From DASZFV01 sp035549075 (GTDB lineage: Bacteria; Myxococcota_A; Polyangia; Fen-1088), in assembly GCA_035549075.1 (NCBI GenBank), contig DASZRT010000118.1, positions 33,277-97,276 of the forward strand: a DNA stretch of 64,000 nt, given 5' to 3'. The position numbers were made by a program, and so were the translations under genes. Numbering within the stretch: the first letter of the stretch is position 1; every line of letters starts with the position of its first letter. Below, one piece after another: positions 41,873 through 50,584 of this stretch. Under the pieces are notes generated by a model. That model was not told where the DNA came from. It did no database searches and worked only from the letters and a program-made list of their open reading frames with translations.

Positions 41873-44800
41873 TTGCCCGCCCGCCTGATCCAGCGCCTCT
41901 CCCCTCTGCTGCTCGTCGTGGCGCTGTCCGCGCACGCGCGCGCCGCCGACGAGACGCCGCCCGCCGCGCCCACGGAAACCGCGACGCCCCCCGCGCCCCC
42001 GGTGACGCCGGGACCGATCGTCGCGTACGAAGTGTCGGGGCGCCTCGGCGATCCCGAGCCCAAGCTGCAGGCGCTTCTCGCGAGCGTCTCGCCCCTCGGC
42101 TCGCCCTTCGTCGAGTCGGGGCCCGCCGATCGCATCGGCGGCGTGCTCATCGGAACTCTGCCGCGTGTGCGCGTCGCGCTCGAGGCGCTCGGCTACCGCT
42201 CGGCGATCTCGACGCGCGTTGAAAACGGGGGCGTCGTCGTCGTCGTCTCGCTCGATCGCAGCGACCGCCTGCGCTACATCTTCGTCGAAGGCAACTTCGA
42301 GGTCCGCCAGGACGAGATCCAGCGGCGCATCACCATCCGCCCCGGGCGGCCGCTGCCGCCGCCCGGCGCCGACCGCGACGCGGCCCTCGAGAACGAGCGC
42401 GGCCGCGTCATCGACTACCTACGCGGCGAGGGCTACTTCGACGCCAACGTGCGCCTCGACGCCGTGCCGTCGACCAACACCGACGGCGCCGTCGACTTTC
42501 GCGTGTCGATCCGCCTCGGCGACTACTACCCGCTGGGCCCGCTGAACATCGTGGGCAACCACGCGTTCCCCAACGACGAGATCGATTCGATCTTTCGCCA
42601 CTCCTGGTACCGGCGCCTGTGGCTCGAGCCGCGCCCGTTCACGCAGAAGGACCTGCGCGAGGACATCGCCAAGGTCGTCAAGAAGTACCGTACGAAGGGC
42701 TACATCGGCGCGCGCGTCACGCACGATTTCGTCGTCGACAAGAGCGTCGATCGCGCGGCGAAGAACGTGCACCTCACGCTCACGATCAACGAGCGCAAGC
42801 ACATCACCGTCGCCTTCGAGGGCAACCACCACAAATCGGCCGGCACGCTGCGCGACAAGATCACGATGATCGATCGCGGCGCCTACGACGACTACGAGGT
42901 CGGCGCGAGCGCGGACGCCCTGCAGCGCTACTACCAGCAGCAGGGCTACTTCTTCGCGCGCGCCGACTGGCGACGCGAGCACGTCGCCGACAACGACGAA
43001 CGCGTCACCTTCGTCATCGACGAAGGGCCCGAGCTCAAGGTCCGCGGCATCGAGTTCGTCGGCAACGCGCTCGTGAAGTCGTCGACGCTCGCCGAGGTCG
43101 TCACGGTGCGGACGTTCCCCGTGCTCGGCTACGTGGGCCTCGGCACGGGCGGCTACGTCACGGGCCGGCAGATCGACGGCGACGCCGACCGCATCGTCGA
43201 GTACTACCGCGCGCACGGCTTTCCCGAGGCGACGGCCCACGGCGAGGCGGCGACCGATTCGGCGGAGCTGGGCGCGATCGGCGCCGTCGCCGCGAGCGCC
43301 GAGATGGACGCGCACGACGCGAAGGCGATGTACGTGCGCTTCACGATCGAGGAAGGTCCGCGCGTCACGCTGAAGAGCGAGACGTTCCGCGCCGAGGGCG
43401 GCCCCCTGCCCTACGGCGAAAAGTTCCTCATGGAGAGCGTCGCGCTGCGACCCGGCGACGCGTTCGCGCCGCCCATCGTGAAGGAAGACGACCGCCGCCT
43501 CGAGCGGTTGCTCGGCGACGCGGGCTACCCGACGGGCACGGCCGAGCCCGAGAGCACGCGCACGGGCGACGGCGTCGCGCTCACGTGGGTGCTCAAGCTC
43601 GGGCCGCAGGTCCGCGTTGGCCCGACCTTCGTGCGCGGCAACTTCGTGACGACCGACCAGACGATCCTCGAGCAGATCCCGCTCGAGACGGGCTCGCTGC
43701 TGACGACGACGGGCGCCGAGCGCGGCCAGCGCAACCTCGGCTTCATGCAGCTCTTCAACAACGCGACGCCGATCTCGTTCCCCGGCCGCGACGAGAACCG
43801 GCCCGTCGTGCCCATGGTCGTCGACGTCGAAGAGCGCTACGAGCAGTACAGCCTGCTGCACCTCGGCGGCGGCATCTCGACCGAGCAGAAGGATCCCAAT
43901 TCGACGCTGCCGTTCGGCTACTACGTGCGCGGCGGTTACGAGAACCGAAACCTCCTGGGGCACGCGTGGGGCTTCACGGCCAACCTGGCCGTCGGTCAAT
44001 CGCTGCGGCGGGGCACGGCGACGTTCCTCGACCAGCGCTTCTTCGGCACGTTGTTCCGCCTCGACGCGAGCGCGACCTATCTGCAGCAGGCGACGGTGCG
44101 CCTCGGCGACATCCGCTCGGGCGGCGGCTCGATCGGCTTCTCGCGCGAGCTGTACCCCGGCATCGACGCGGGCATTCATTACAACCTGCGCAACACGACG
44201 CACACCGAGGCGCTCATCCGCCGCGCGGGCGCGAGCGAGCCGCAGCAGGACACGCAACTTTCGACGACGGTCGGCAGCGTCTCGGGCAACGTGCAGTGGC
44301 TGCGCCTCGACAACCGCCTGCTGCCGACGGCGGGCTTCCGCATCGACGCGACGGCCGAGCTGGCCGTGCCCGCGCTGTCGGCGCCGCTGCGCCCTCTGCC
44401 CTTCCCCACGGGCGACGACTCCTTCTTGAAGGTGGGCGTGCACGAGCTCGCCGTCGTGCCGCTGGGCCGCATCTTTTACCTGCGCCACGGCCTCCGCTTC
44501 GACCAGGGCTTCCCGCTGGGCGGCGCGTCGCTGCTGCCCAAGGTCGAGCGCTACTTCGCGGGCGGCGACACGACGATCCGCGGCTACAACCTCGACCGCG
44601 CGCGCACCGACATCGTCGAGTACACGCAGTACAAGCTGCCCAATGGCCAAGACCTCGTCGGCGTCGAGTACCGCCCCATCGGCGGCAACCTCCGCATCCT
44701 GCAGAACATCGACCTCCAGTTCCCCATCAGCCCGCCCTGGTACGGCTCCGTGTTCATGGACAACGGCGTCGTCGCCGACTCGATGCAGGGGCTCACGCCC

Positions 44801-44950
44801 GCGAAGTTCCGCCACGGCGTCGGCGTGTCACCGCTGCTGCTGCGCCTGCCGATCGGCGACCTCAGCTTCGCATGGGCATGGCCGCTCGATCCCGGCCCCG
44901 GCGACACGAAGATCGGCGTCCTCCACGTCAACGTGGGCTTGTTGTTCTAG
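41873..44950 (+). CDS. Omp85-family outer membrane protein with multiple POTRA domains (TamA/BamA-like)
   Basis: 1025 residues from a TTG 2 bases after tamB. Signal peptide about 1-25. About seven POTRA-like units can be traced (approximately 48-127, 128-215, 216-305, 308-386, 387-497, 498-578, 579-657), for example RLRYIFVEGNFEVRQDEIQR, ITVAFEGNHHKSAGTLRDKI and VRVGPTFVRGNFVTTDQTIL. The C-terminal third is a beta barrel with the Omp85 RGY motif in FAGGDTTIRGYNLDRAR (about 902) and a terminal Phe. E. coli TamA has three POTRA domains and BamA five. Pairing with tamB suggests the TamA role. Confidence 0.9.
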   Translation: MPARLIQRLSPLLLVVALSAHARAADETPPAAPTETATPPAPPVTPGPIVAYEVSGRLGDPEPKLQALLASVSPLGSPFVESGPADRIGGVLIGTLPRVRVALEALGYRSAISTRVENGGVVVVVSLDRSDRLRYIFVEGNFEVRQDEIQRRITIRPGRPLPPPGADRDAALENERGRVIDYLRGEGYFDANVRLDAVPSTNTDGAVDFRVSIRLGDYYPLGPLNIVGNHAFPNDEIDSIFRHSWYRRLWLEPRPFTQKDLREDIAKVVKKYRTKGYIGARVTHDFVVDKSVDRAAKNVHLTLTINERKHITVAFEGNHHKSAGTLRDKITMIDRGAYDDYEVGASADALQRYYQQQGYFFARADWRREHVADNDERVTFVIDEGPELKVRGIEFVGNALVKSSTLAEVVTVRTFPVLGYVGLGTGGYVTGRQIDGDADRIVEYYRAHGFPEATAHGEAATDSAELGAIGAVAASAEMDAHDAKAMYVRFTIEEGPRVTLKSETFRAEGGPLPYGEKFLMESVALRPGDAFAPPIVKEDDRRLERLLGDAGYPTGTAEPESTRTGDGVALTWVLKLGPQVRVGPTFVRGNFVTTDQTILEQIPLETGSLLTTTGAERGQRNLGFMQLFNNATPISFPGRDENRPVVPMVVDVEERYEQYSLLHLGGGISTEQKDPNSTLPFGYYVRGGYENRNLLGHAWGFTANLAVGQSLRRGTATFLDQRFFGTLFRLDASATYLQQATVRLGDIRSGGGSIGFSRELYPGIDAGIHYNLRNTTHTEALIRRAGASEPQQDTQLSTTVGSVSGNVQWLRLDNRLLPTAGFRIDATAELAVPALSAPLRPLPFPTGDDSFLKVGVHELAVVPLGRIFYLRHGLRFDQGFPLGGASLLPKVERYFAGGDTTIRGYNLDRARTDIVEYTQYKLPNGQDLVGVEYRPIGGNLRILQNIDLQFPISPPWYGSVFMDNGVVADSMQGLTPAKFRHGVGVSPLLLRLPIGDLSFAWAWPLDPGPGDTKIGVLHVNVGLLF

Positions 44951-46121
44951 CGGCCGAGGGCGCGCGCCAGACGACGGCGACGAGCAGCGCCGTGCAAAGA
45001 AACAAGCACGTCGTCTGGTTCGTCCGCGCCCACACGCGCGCGGCGACGGGCAGTCGATCCATCGCCATAGCGACGCGGCCGTTGAAGCCCAGCGACGGGA
45101 GCCAGACGCCGACGAGCACGACGACGACCTGGACGAGACGAGACGCCTCGCGCGCGAGCAAGAACACCGGCAGCGTCGCGAAGGGCAAGGAGTACGGCTT
45201 GAGCCGAGGCAACAGCAACAGCACGAACAGCGCGCCCACCGCGAAGAGGCGCACGTCGTCGAGGCCGCGCGCGCGCAGACGCCGCGTCACGAGCACGGCG
45301 ACGATCAGCAGCGCCACGAGCACGACGTAATAGACGACGCGCGGAACCCCGAGGCCGGAGAGGCCCCCCTCGAGCGCCAGCACGAAGGTCGGGTTCGTCG
45401 CGTCGGGCAAACCCTCGAGCGCGGGCGCGTGCTGGTTGGGGATGCGCCCGAAGACGTTCGCGACGAAGTCTCGGAAGAACGCCGGGCTCATGACCGCCGA
45501 CAGACCCAGCGTCGCCGCGGGCGCCGCGATCGCCGCGCCGGCGACGCGAAGGCGCCGCGTGGGCGCGACGAAGAGCAACGGCGCCGCGAGCAGCACCGGC
45601 ACCAGCTTGAACGACGCCGCGAGCCCGATCGCCATGGCGGCCGCCGCATGGCGCTTGCGCGCCACGAGCGGGACGCTCGCGGCGAAGAGCGCGAGTTCGA
45701 GGAGGCCGACGTTGAGCGTCCAGAAGCAGAACGCCGCGCCCGCGAAGCCACCGAGGAGCCACACGCCGAGCAGCACGCGCTCCGTCGAGGCGGCCCACGC
45801 CGCGAGCCCGAACGCGACGACGAGGCACGCGCCGTAAAAGAGCGCGAAGCGCGCGCGTGCGTCGCCCGCGCACAGCGGCCGAAACACGGCCAGCGTCGCG
45901 AGCGGGTAGGAGAACGACAGACGATCGACGCCGAAGGGCTCGAGGTTCGCGACGACGTACGGGCTCTTGCCCGCGTCGGCGGCGCGCGCGGCGGCGCAGT
46001 AGACGCGCGCGTCCCATCCGCCCCACGGCGCGCGCACGCGTCCGAGATCGAGCGCGACCGCCGACGCGACCACCGCCGCCAGGAATGCGCAGAACAGCGC
46101 GCGTGCGAGCGCCGGCCGCAC
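44928..46121 (-). CDS. GT87-like polyprenyl-phosphate-mannose transferase
   Basis: 397 residues from GTG 46121, with about ten hydrophobic segments. The N terminus (WGGWDARVYCAAARAADAGK, then NLEPFGVDRLSFSYPLA) has the first-loop Asp and Tyr features of GT87/DUF2029 proteins, and ASFKLVPVLLAAPLLF and PNQHAPALEGLPD fit the family. These enzymes use polyprenyl-phosphomannose, and the synthase gene at 10598-11335 could supply it. The 3' end overlaps the opposing Omp85 gene by 23 bases. The acceptor is unknown. Confidence 0.8.
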   Translation of the reverse strand: MRPALARALFCAFLAAVVASAVALDLGRVRAPWGGWDARVYCAAARAADAGKSPYVVANLEPFGVDRLSFSYPLATLAVFRPLCAGDARARFALFYGACLVVAFGLAAWAASTERVLLGVWLLGGFAGAAFCFWTLNVGLLELALFAASVPLVARKRHAAAAMAIGLAASFKLVPVLLAAPLLFVAPTRRLRVAGAAIAAPAATLGLSAVMSPAFFRDFVANVFGRIPNQHAPALEGLPDATNPTFVLALEGGLSGLGVPRVVYYVVLVALLIVAVLVTRRLRARGLDDVRLFAVGALFVLLLLPRLKPYSLPFATLPVFLLAREASRLVQVVVVLVGVWLPSLGFNGRVAMAMDRLPVAARVWARTNQTTCLFLCTALLVAVVWRAPSAARTTSPR

Positions 46122-46131
46122 CCCGGCGCCC

Positions 46132-46878
46132 TCAGCGCGCGGAGACGAGCGCGATGACCTTGTTCTGCTTCTCGAACGCGAGCTTCGCCGCCGTCGCCTC
46201 TTGGAAGCTCGCGAAGTTGCCGCAGCGAACGCGGTACCACGTGCCCTTCCCCGGCAGATCCGTCGGCAGCACGAAGGTGCCGTCGTACTTCGCGGCGAAC
46301 GCGTCCGCCTCTTCGCGCGTCGGGAACGCCGAGAGCTGCAGCGTGTACTTGCCCTTCACCTTCGCGGCGTCGACGGCGGGCGCCGGCTTCGGCGCGACCG
46401 GCTTCGCGGCGACGGGCTTCGGCGCGGCGGCGACGAGCTTCGGCGCCGGCGGCGTCACGACGCGCGCGACGGGCGGGACCGCCGGCGTGGGGACGATCGA
46501 AGCCTTGTCGCCCTTCTCGGCGCGCGCGCCCTTCGCGGCGCCCGCTTGCAGCGCCTTCGGGAACAGCAGCTCGGCCGGCGGCGCGACGGGCCCCGCGACG
46601 AACGGCGGCTGATGCGCGCGATCGAGCGCCGCCAGCGGATCCTGCACGTCGGCCGCCTCGGCGCGACCGCGCGATTCGATGCGCTTGCCGACGATGACGC
46701 CGAGAACGAACAGCATGCACGCGACCACGGCGCTGCCGAAGAAGAGGAAGAACACCTGCCGGTTGTCGAGGCGGACCTCGATCTTGTCCTTCCAGCGCTC
46801 GACGTCCCTGAGTCGACCCTCATCGCGGAGCGCGGCTTCGTTCATGCTGGCCGTTGCAGTGTATCTGACGCTCATCAT
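46132..46878 (-). CDS. SPOR-domain membrane protein
   Basis: 248 residues from ATG 46878 behind an AGGAAAG site. Cytoplasmic N terminus (NEAALRDEGRLRDVERWKDK), one membrane span at about 40-65 (VFFLFFGSAVVACMLFVLGV), an Ala/Pro/Lys-rich linker and a C-terminal SPOR domain (about 172-248: KYTLQLSAFPTREEADAFAA, then WYRVRCGNFASFQEATAAKL). SPOR domains bind denuded septal peptidoglycan, so the protein probably localises to division sites, like FtsN or DedD. It is 10 bases upstream of the GT87 gene. Confidence 0.88.
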   Translation of the reverse strand: MMSVRYTATASMNEAALRDEGRLRDVERWKDKIEVRLDNRQVFFLFFGSAVVACMLFVLGVIVGKRIESRGRAEAADVQDPLAALDRAHQPPFVAGPVAPPAELLFPKALQAGAAKGARAEKGDKASIVPTPAVPPVARVVTPPAPKLVAAAPKPVAAKPVAPKPAPAVDAAKVKGKYTLQLSAFPTREEADAFAAKYDGTFVLPTDLPGKGTWYRVRCGNFASFQEATAAKLAFEKQNKVIALVSAR

Positions 46879-46929
46879 TCGTCTTCTTTCCTGGCCAGGC
46901 CCTCGCTCCCGGCGCACGGACGCATAAAC

Positions 46930-46939
46930 ACCTACATGT
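46930..46939 (-). promoter_or_regulatory. ACATGTAGGT box upstream of the SPOR gene
   Basis: Same ten bases as at 20218-20227 upstream of the PilZ gene, followed here by GTTTATGCG. It ends 51 bases before the chosen ATG. Confidence 0.35.
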
Positions 46940-46996
46940 AGTCTCAGGGCGTAGAGCGCCCTCGTCAAGTTTCCGGGCGCCGACGGCGCCGCGCGG

Positions 46997-49900
46997 TCAC
47001 TGGATCGGGAACAGGTTGTTGCTGTCCGACAGGTCTTGGTAGATCGGCTGCGAGCCGACCTTGGGCGAGGTGATCGGGTTGCCGCGCGGGTGGATGCGCA
47101 GCAACTGACCGCGCGCCGGGCTCGAACCCTGCACGCGGCCCAGACGTCGCTGATCGACGACGAAGAGGTACGGCACGTCGCCGGCGCTCGAGCTCGAGGT
47201 CGCGTCGCGAGAGTCGAACGGCCCGACGACGATGCGCGCGGGCATCGTGATCTCGACGTCAGCGGGGAGCGTGACGTTCTGCGTGCGCGTGCCGCCCGAG
47301 ACGTCGAACGCGATCGAGAGGCCGTTGGCGATCGGCTGCTCGAGGTTCGTCATCATGAAGCTGAGCTCGCTGTTGCGGAACATCGCCTGCACGTGGCGCG
47401 GGTTGCCGACCAGGCTGGCGTCGGTGTCGCTCGCGCCGCCGATGAAGAGGCACGGGTTCGGCGAGAACGGCGACGTCTCCTGCGTCAGGAGTGAGGCCGC
47501 GTCGTTCCGGCACGCGACGTCGACGGGCGTCACGTTCGGATCGCAGAGGTTGTTGAACGTCTCGTCGAGGCTCGTCGGGCAGTAGTCCGTGTTGCGCAGC
47601 GAGATCCGGCCCGCCTGCCGCGGATCCAAGCTCGCGAGCTTCTGGCAGTGCCCGGCGCCGTCGGCCGCCTGCGTGAGCGGCGTTCCCGAGGCCGTCCCCG
47701 ACACGACGTAGCCGCCGCCGACGCTCAGCTGGTACGGAAAGAGCTCACCGAGGCAGGTCGCGACGTCCACCTTCGTGAGGTCGGGGCCGTCCGCGCAAAA
47801 GCACGTCGGCGCGTCCGCGGTCCCGCACGAACCCGTGTCCTCGCTCATCGGGCTCGAGCCCGTCAGGTTCTGAGCGGGGAACCGCACGCAGATGCGGCCC
47901 GCGCGGCACGTGCCGACGCTGCCCGGCTGGGTGCACGGCTGCCAGCAACGGGTGTTGTTCTCGAAGCAGCCGAAGTTCGCCGTGCTGGGATCGGTGGGAT
48001 CGACGCAGGTCTGCGCGAGGCTCGCGAGCGTCGTCGCCCGATCGTCCGCGCCGCTTCCCCCTGCCCCGCCCGCGGAACCGTCGCCGCCGCCCGCGTCGAC
48101 GCCGCCGTCGGCGTTCGTCGCGCCGGCCTTCTTGCACTTCACCTGGTTCGGCAGCACGAGCTCGTCCTTGTGGGGAAGCAGCTCGACGGCGTTCACTGTG
48201 AGCGCCGTGTCGGCGCCGATCGGGCGCGCGTCGTAGCGGCGCACCGTCTTGAGGAGCCAGTCGCACGCCGTGGCGGGCGTCGTCGAGGGGAGGCACAGAC
48301 CACCAATCGTGAGCGAGGCGGCGCCCTCGGTGCCCTCGGTGCCGTGCGTGCAGACCTTGTTCGTGCCGCAGTCCTGGTCGGTGACGCAACCGACGAGCGT
48401 GACGAGATCGTTCGGCTGCAACCCCGCGCGGCAGAAGTCCATGCCGGGGTCGACGAGCCTCGCCGTCGCGTTGATCTTCGCGCTGTTCCCGTTGGGCTCG
48501 AGGACCAGCTGGCCCGAGAAGCGCGGCGCCGAGAGCAGCGCGCCCTCCCACGTGACCGACCACGTCTGCGCCACGGGCTGAACGCCCGTGGGGAAGAAGA
48601 CGCCCGTGCGGATGAAGTCGGACGAGATCGTCGCTTGGTTGGCGGCGCTGCCGCGCGTCCAGATGTTCTCGATGCGCGGACCCGTGACGCCGGCCGTGGG
48701 CGCGAACTCGAGGCGCGGCGGGCCCGACGACGGATCGAGCGCGCGGCTGTACGAAAGGAAGTTGCTGTCGTGCCGCGAGTTGGGCGGCGGGGACGGCTCG
48801 GGCTGGCACAGGTCCGGTGAGAGGACCGGGTTGCTGCACGCCAGGTATTTGCCGTTCGTGTCGTAATACGAGATCGCGCGCAGCACGGGGTTGATGTTGA
48901 CGAGGTACGTGTTGCCGTTGGCGGCGACGACCCACGCGTAGACGCCGCCCGTCGACGTCTCGCTGTGGTCGTTGAGGTTGCGGATGTCCGCGAACGCGAC
49001 GTCGACCGGCGGTGACGGCAGCCGGATGCCGGGGCCGACGGCCGTCGCGCGACGGTGGGTGGGGTCGACGGGCAGGCAGGCCGCGCGAATGTTCGTCGTC
49101 GTCCCGGAGATCAAGCCGGGATCGAGGTTCGTCTCGCACTCGCTCTCGATGCCCGTGGCGAGACCGACGACGCGCACCGAGCCGTCGCGCGCGATGACGT
49201 ACAGGTACTGGCGATCTTGGAGGTCGTCGAGCGCGTCGGGGGCGTTCGGATCGGGCGTCGTGCCGACGTAGCTGCCGGCGATCTCTTTTCCGGGGTCGCC
49301 GCTGTCGAGGTAGGGATCGATCGAGAGGCGGAGTCGCGTCGCGCCGATCGCGCCCTCGGCGAGGCCGATGACGCCGGTCCCCGTCGGTCCGCCCGTCGGC
49401 ACGAACGCGTGCGCGCGATCGACGTCGAACGCTAGGACGAACGGCGCGTTCGTGAGCCCGACGTAGGCGCGGTTGGTGTACGGGTTGAGCGCGATCGCGA
49501 ACGGCCGGGTCGGGCCGTCGAGCGTGAACGAAGGATCGGGCTCGACCGTCGTCGTCGGCGCCTCGGCGCCGGCTTCAGCCGCGCCCGCTTCCGCGTCGGC
49601 CGACGCGTCGCCGTTGGACGGAGCCACGTCGGTCGAAGCGCCGTCAGGCGCGGCACCGTCAGCCGAACCATCGGCGACGCTCATCGCGGCGTCGCCTGCG
49701 TCGGAGGGACCGGCGTCGGACGAAACGGCCACGCCGCAATCGACCACCGGGCATACCGGCTCATTGCCCGCGGCGACGATTTGCACCGTCTTGCCGCCGT
49801 CGGCCGAGCGTACGTAGTGGCTGTCGACGATCGTGCCGCTCGGCAGGTCGATGAGCGCGACCAGGCCGCACGACGGGAAGGTCACGAGCGCGCGTCCCGA

Positions 49901-50584
49901 CCAGTCGTCCGGGCAGGCGTTCGGGATCGTGTCCGCCCGCTGCGGCAGGAAGGCGATCTCACCCGCGTTGAGCGCGAGCACGCGGCCCGAGGCCGTGCGC
50001 GGCTGCACGCGCCGGTAGACGGGGTTACCCGTCGACGCGAGCACGTCGGGATAGGCGACGTGCATCGTCGGCGCGAGCAGCGCCGAAGGATCGACGACCG
50101 AGAAGTCGCACGAGCCGTGGTTCGCGGTCACGAGGCGGCAACCGTCGTCGCTCGACGCGATCTGCTCCGGAAGAACGCCGAGCGGCGCGAGCCCGAAGCC
50201 CGCCGTCTTGGGGTCCAGATCGACGAGCGACCAGTTGTCGGCGTCGATGACCGTGAGCTCGCCGCTGTTGCTGTTCGGCAAGAACGCGAACGTGCGGTGC
50301 GTGGCGCTCGCGGGCGGATCGTTGGGCGTCGCGCCCAGGCGCGGGTGGCAGGCGCGCATGGGCTGTCCCGTGAGGTGCAGCGGAGAGTACGTGCCGCCGT
50401 CGGAGAGCGCGGCGGGCGGCTCCGTGCCGACCTTGCCGCCCATGCACACGAACGTGATGTCAGTCGGACGATCGAAGTCGCGTTGCGGAAGGATCGGCGG
50501 CGTCGAGGTGCAGGCGGCGAGCGTCGCGATCCCGCCGGCGAGCGCAACGAAGGCGACGACCCGAATCAAGACCCGTGCTCTCAT
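46997..50584 (-). CDS. Large surface lipoprotein, beta-propeller-like with Cys-rich modules
   Basis: 1195 residues from ATG 50584, overlapping the upstream gene stop (ATGA). Type II signal peptide with lipobox LAAC near residue 25. The N-terminal 340 residues resemble a YVTN/NHL-type propeller (TFAFLPNSNSGELTVIDADN, ALVTFPSCGLVALIDLPSGT), broken by an Asp/Ala/Ser linker near 275-345. Cys-rich EGF-like or myxobacterial-type modules follow (VTDQDCGTNKVCTHG, NTRCWQPCTQPGSVGTCRAG). No enzyme motif was recognised. Paired with a similar lipoprotein upstream. Confidence 0.8.
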   Translation of the reverse strand: MRARVLIRVVAFVALAGGIATLAACTSTPPILPQRDFDRPTDITFVCMGGKVGTEPPAALSDGGTYSPLHLTGQPMRACHPRLGATPNDPPASATHRTFAFLPNSNSGELTVIDADNWSLVDLDPKTAGFGLAPLGVLPEQIASSDDGCRLVTANHGSCDFSVVDPSALLAPTMHVAYPDVLASTGNPVYRRVQPRTASGRVLALNAGEIAFLPQRADTIPNACPDDWSGRALVTFPSCGLVALIDLPSGTIVDSHYVRSADGGKTVQIVAAGNEPVCPVVDCGVAVSSDAGPSDAGDAAMSVADGSADGAAPDGASTDVAPSNGDASADAEAGAAEAGAEAPTTTVEPDPSFTLDGPTRPFAIALNPYTNRAYVGLTNAPFVLAFDVDRAHAFVPTGGPTGTGVIGLAEGAIGATRLRLSIDPYLDSGDPGKEIAGSYVGTTPDPNAPDALDDLQDRQYLYVIARDGSVRVVGLATGIESECETNLDPGLISGTTTNIRAACLPVDPTHRRATAVGPGIRLPSPPVDVAFADIRNLNDHSETSTGGVYAWVVAANGNTYLVNINPVLRAISYYDTNGKYLACSNPVLSPDLCQPEPSPPPNSRHDSNFLSYSRALDPSSGPPRLEFAPTAGVTGPRIENIWTRGSAANQATISSDFIRTGVFFPTGVQPVAQTWSVTWEGALLSAPRFSGQLVLEPNGNSAKINATARLVDPGMDFCRAGLQPNDLVTLVGCVTDQDCGTNKVCTHGTEGTEGAASLTIGGLCLPSTTPATACDWLLKTVRRYDARPIGADTALTVNAVELLPHKDELVLPNQVKCKKAGATNADGGVDAGGGDGSAGGAGGSGADDRATTLASLAQTCVDPTDPSTANFGCFENNTRCWQPCTQPGSVGTCRAGRICVRFPAQNLTGSSPMSEDTGSCGTADAPTCFCADGPDLTKVDVATCLGELFPYQLSVGGGYVVSGTASGTPLTQAADGAGHCQKLASLDPRQAGRISLRNTDYCPTSLDETFNNLCDPNVTPVDVACRNDAASLLTQETSPFSPNPCLFIGGASDTDASLVGNPRHVQAMFRNSELSFMMTNLEQPIANGLSIAFDVSGGTRTQNVTLPADVEITMPARIVVGPFDSRDATSSSSAGDVPYLFVVDQRRLGRVQGSSPARGQLLRIHPRGNPITSPKVGSQPIYQDLSDSNNLFPIQ

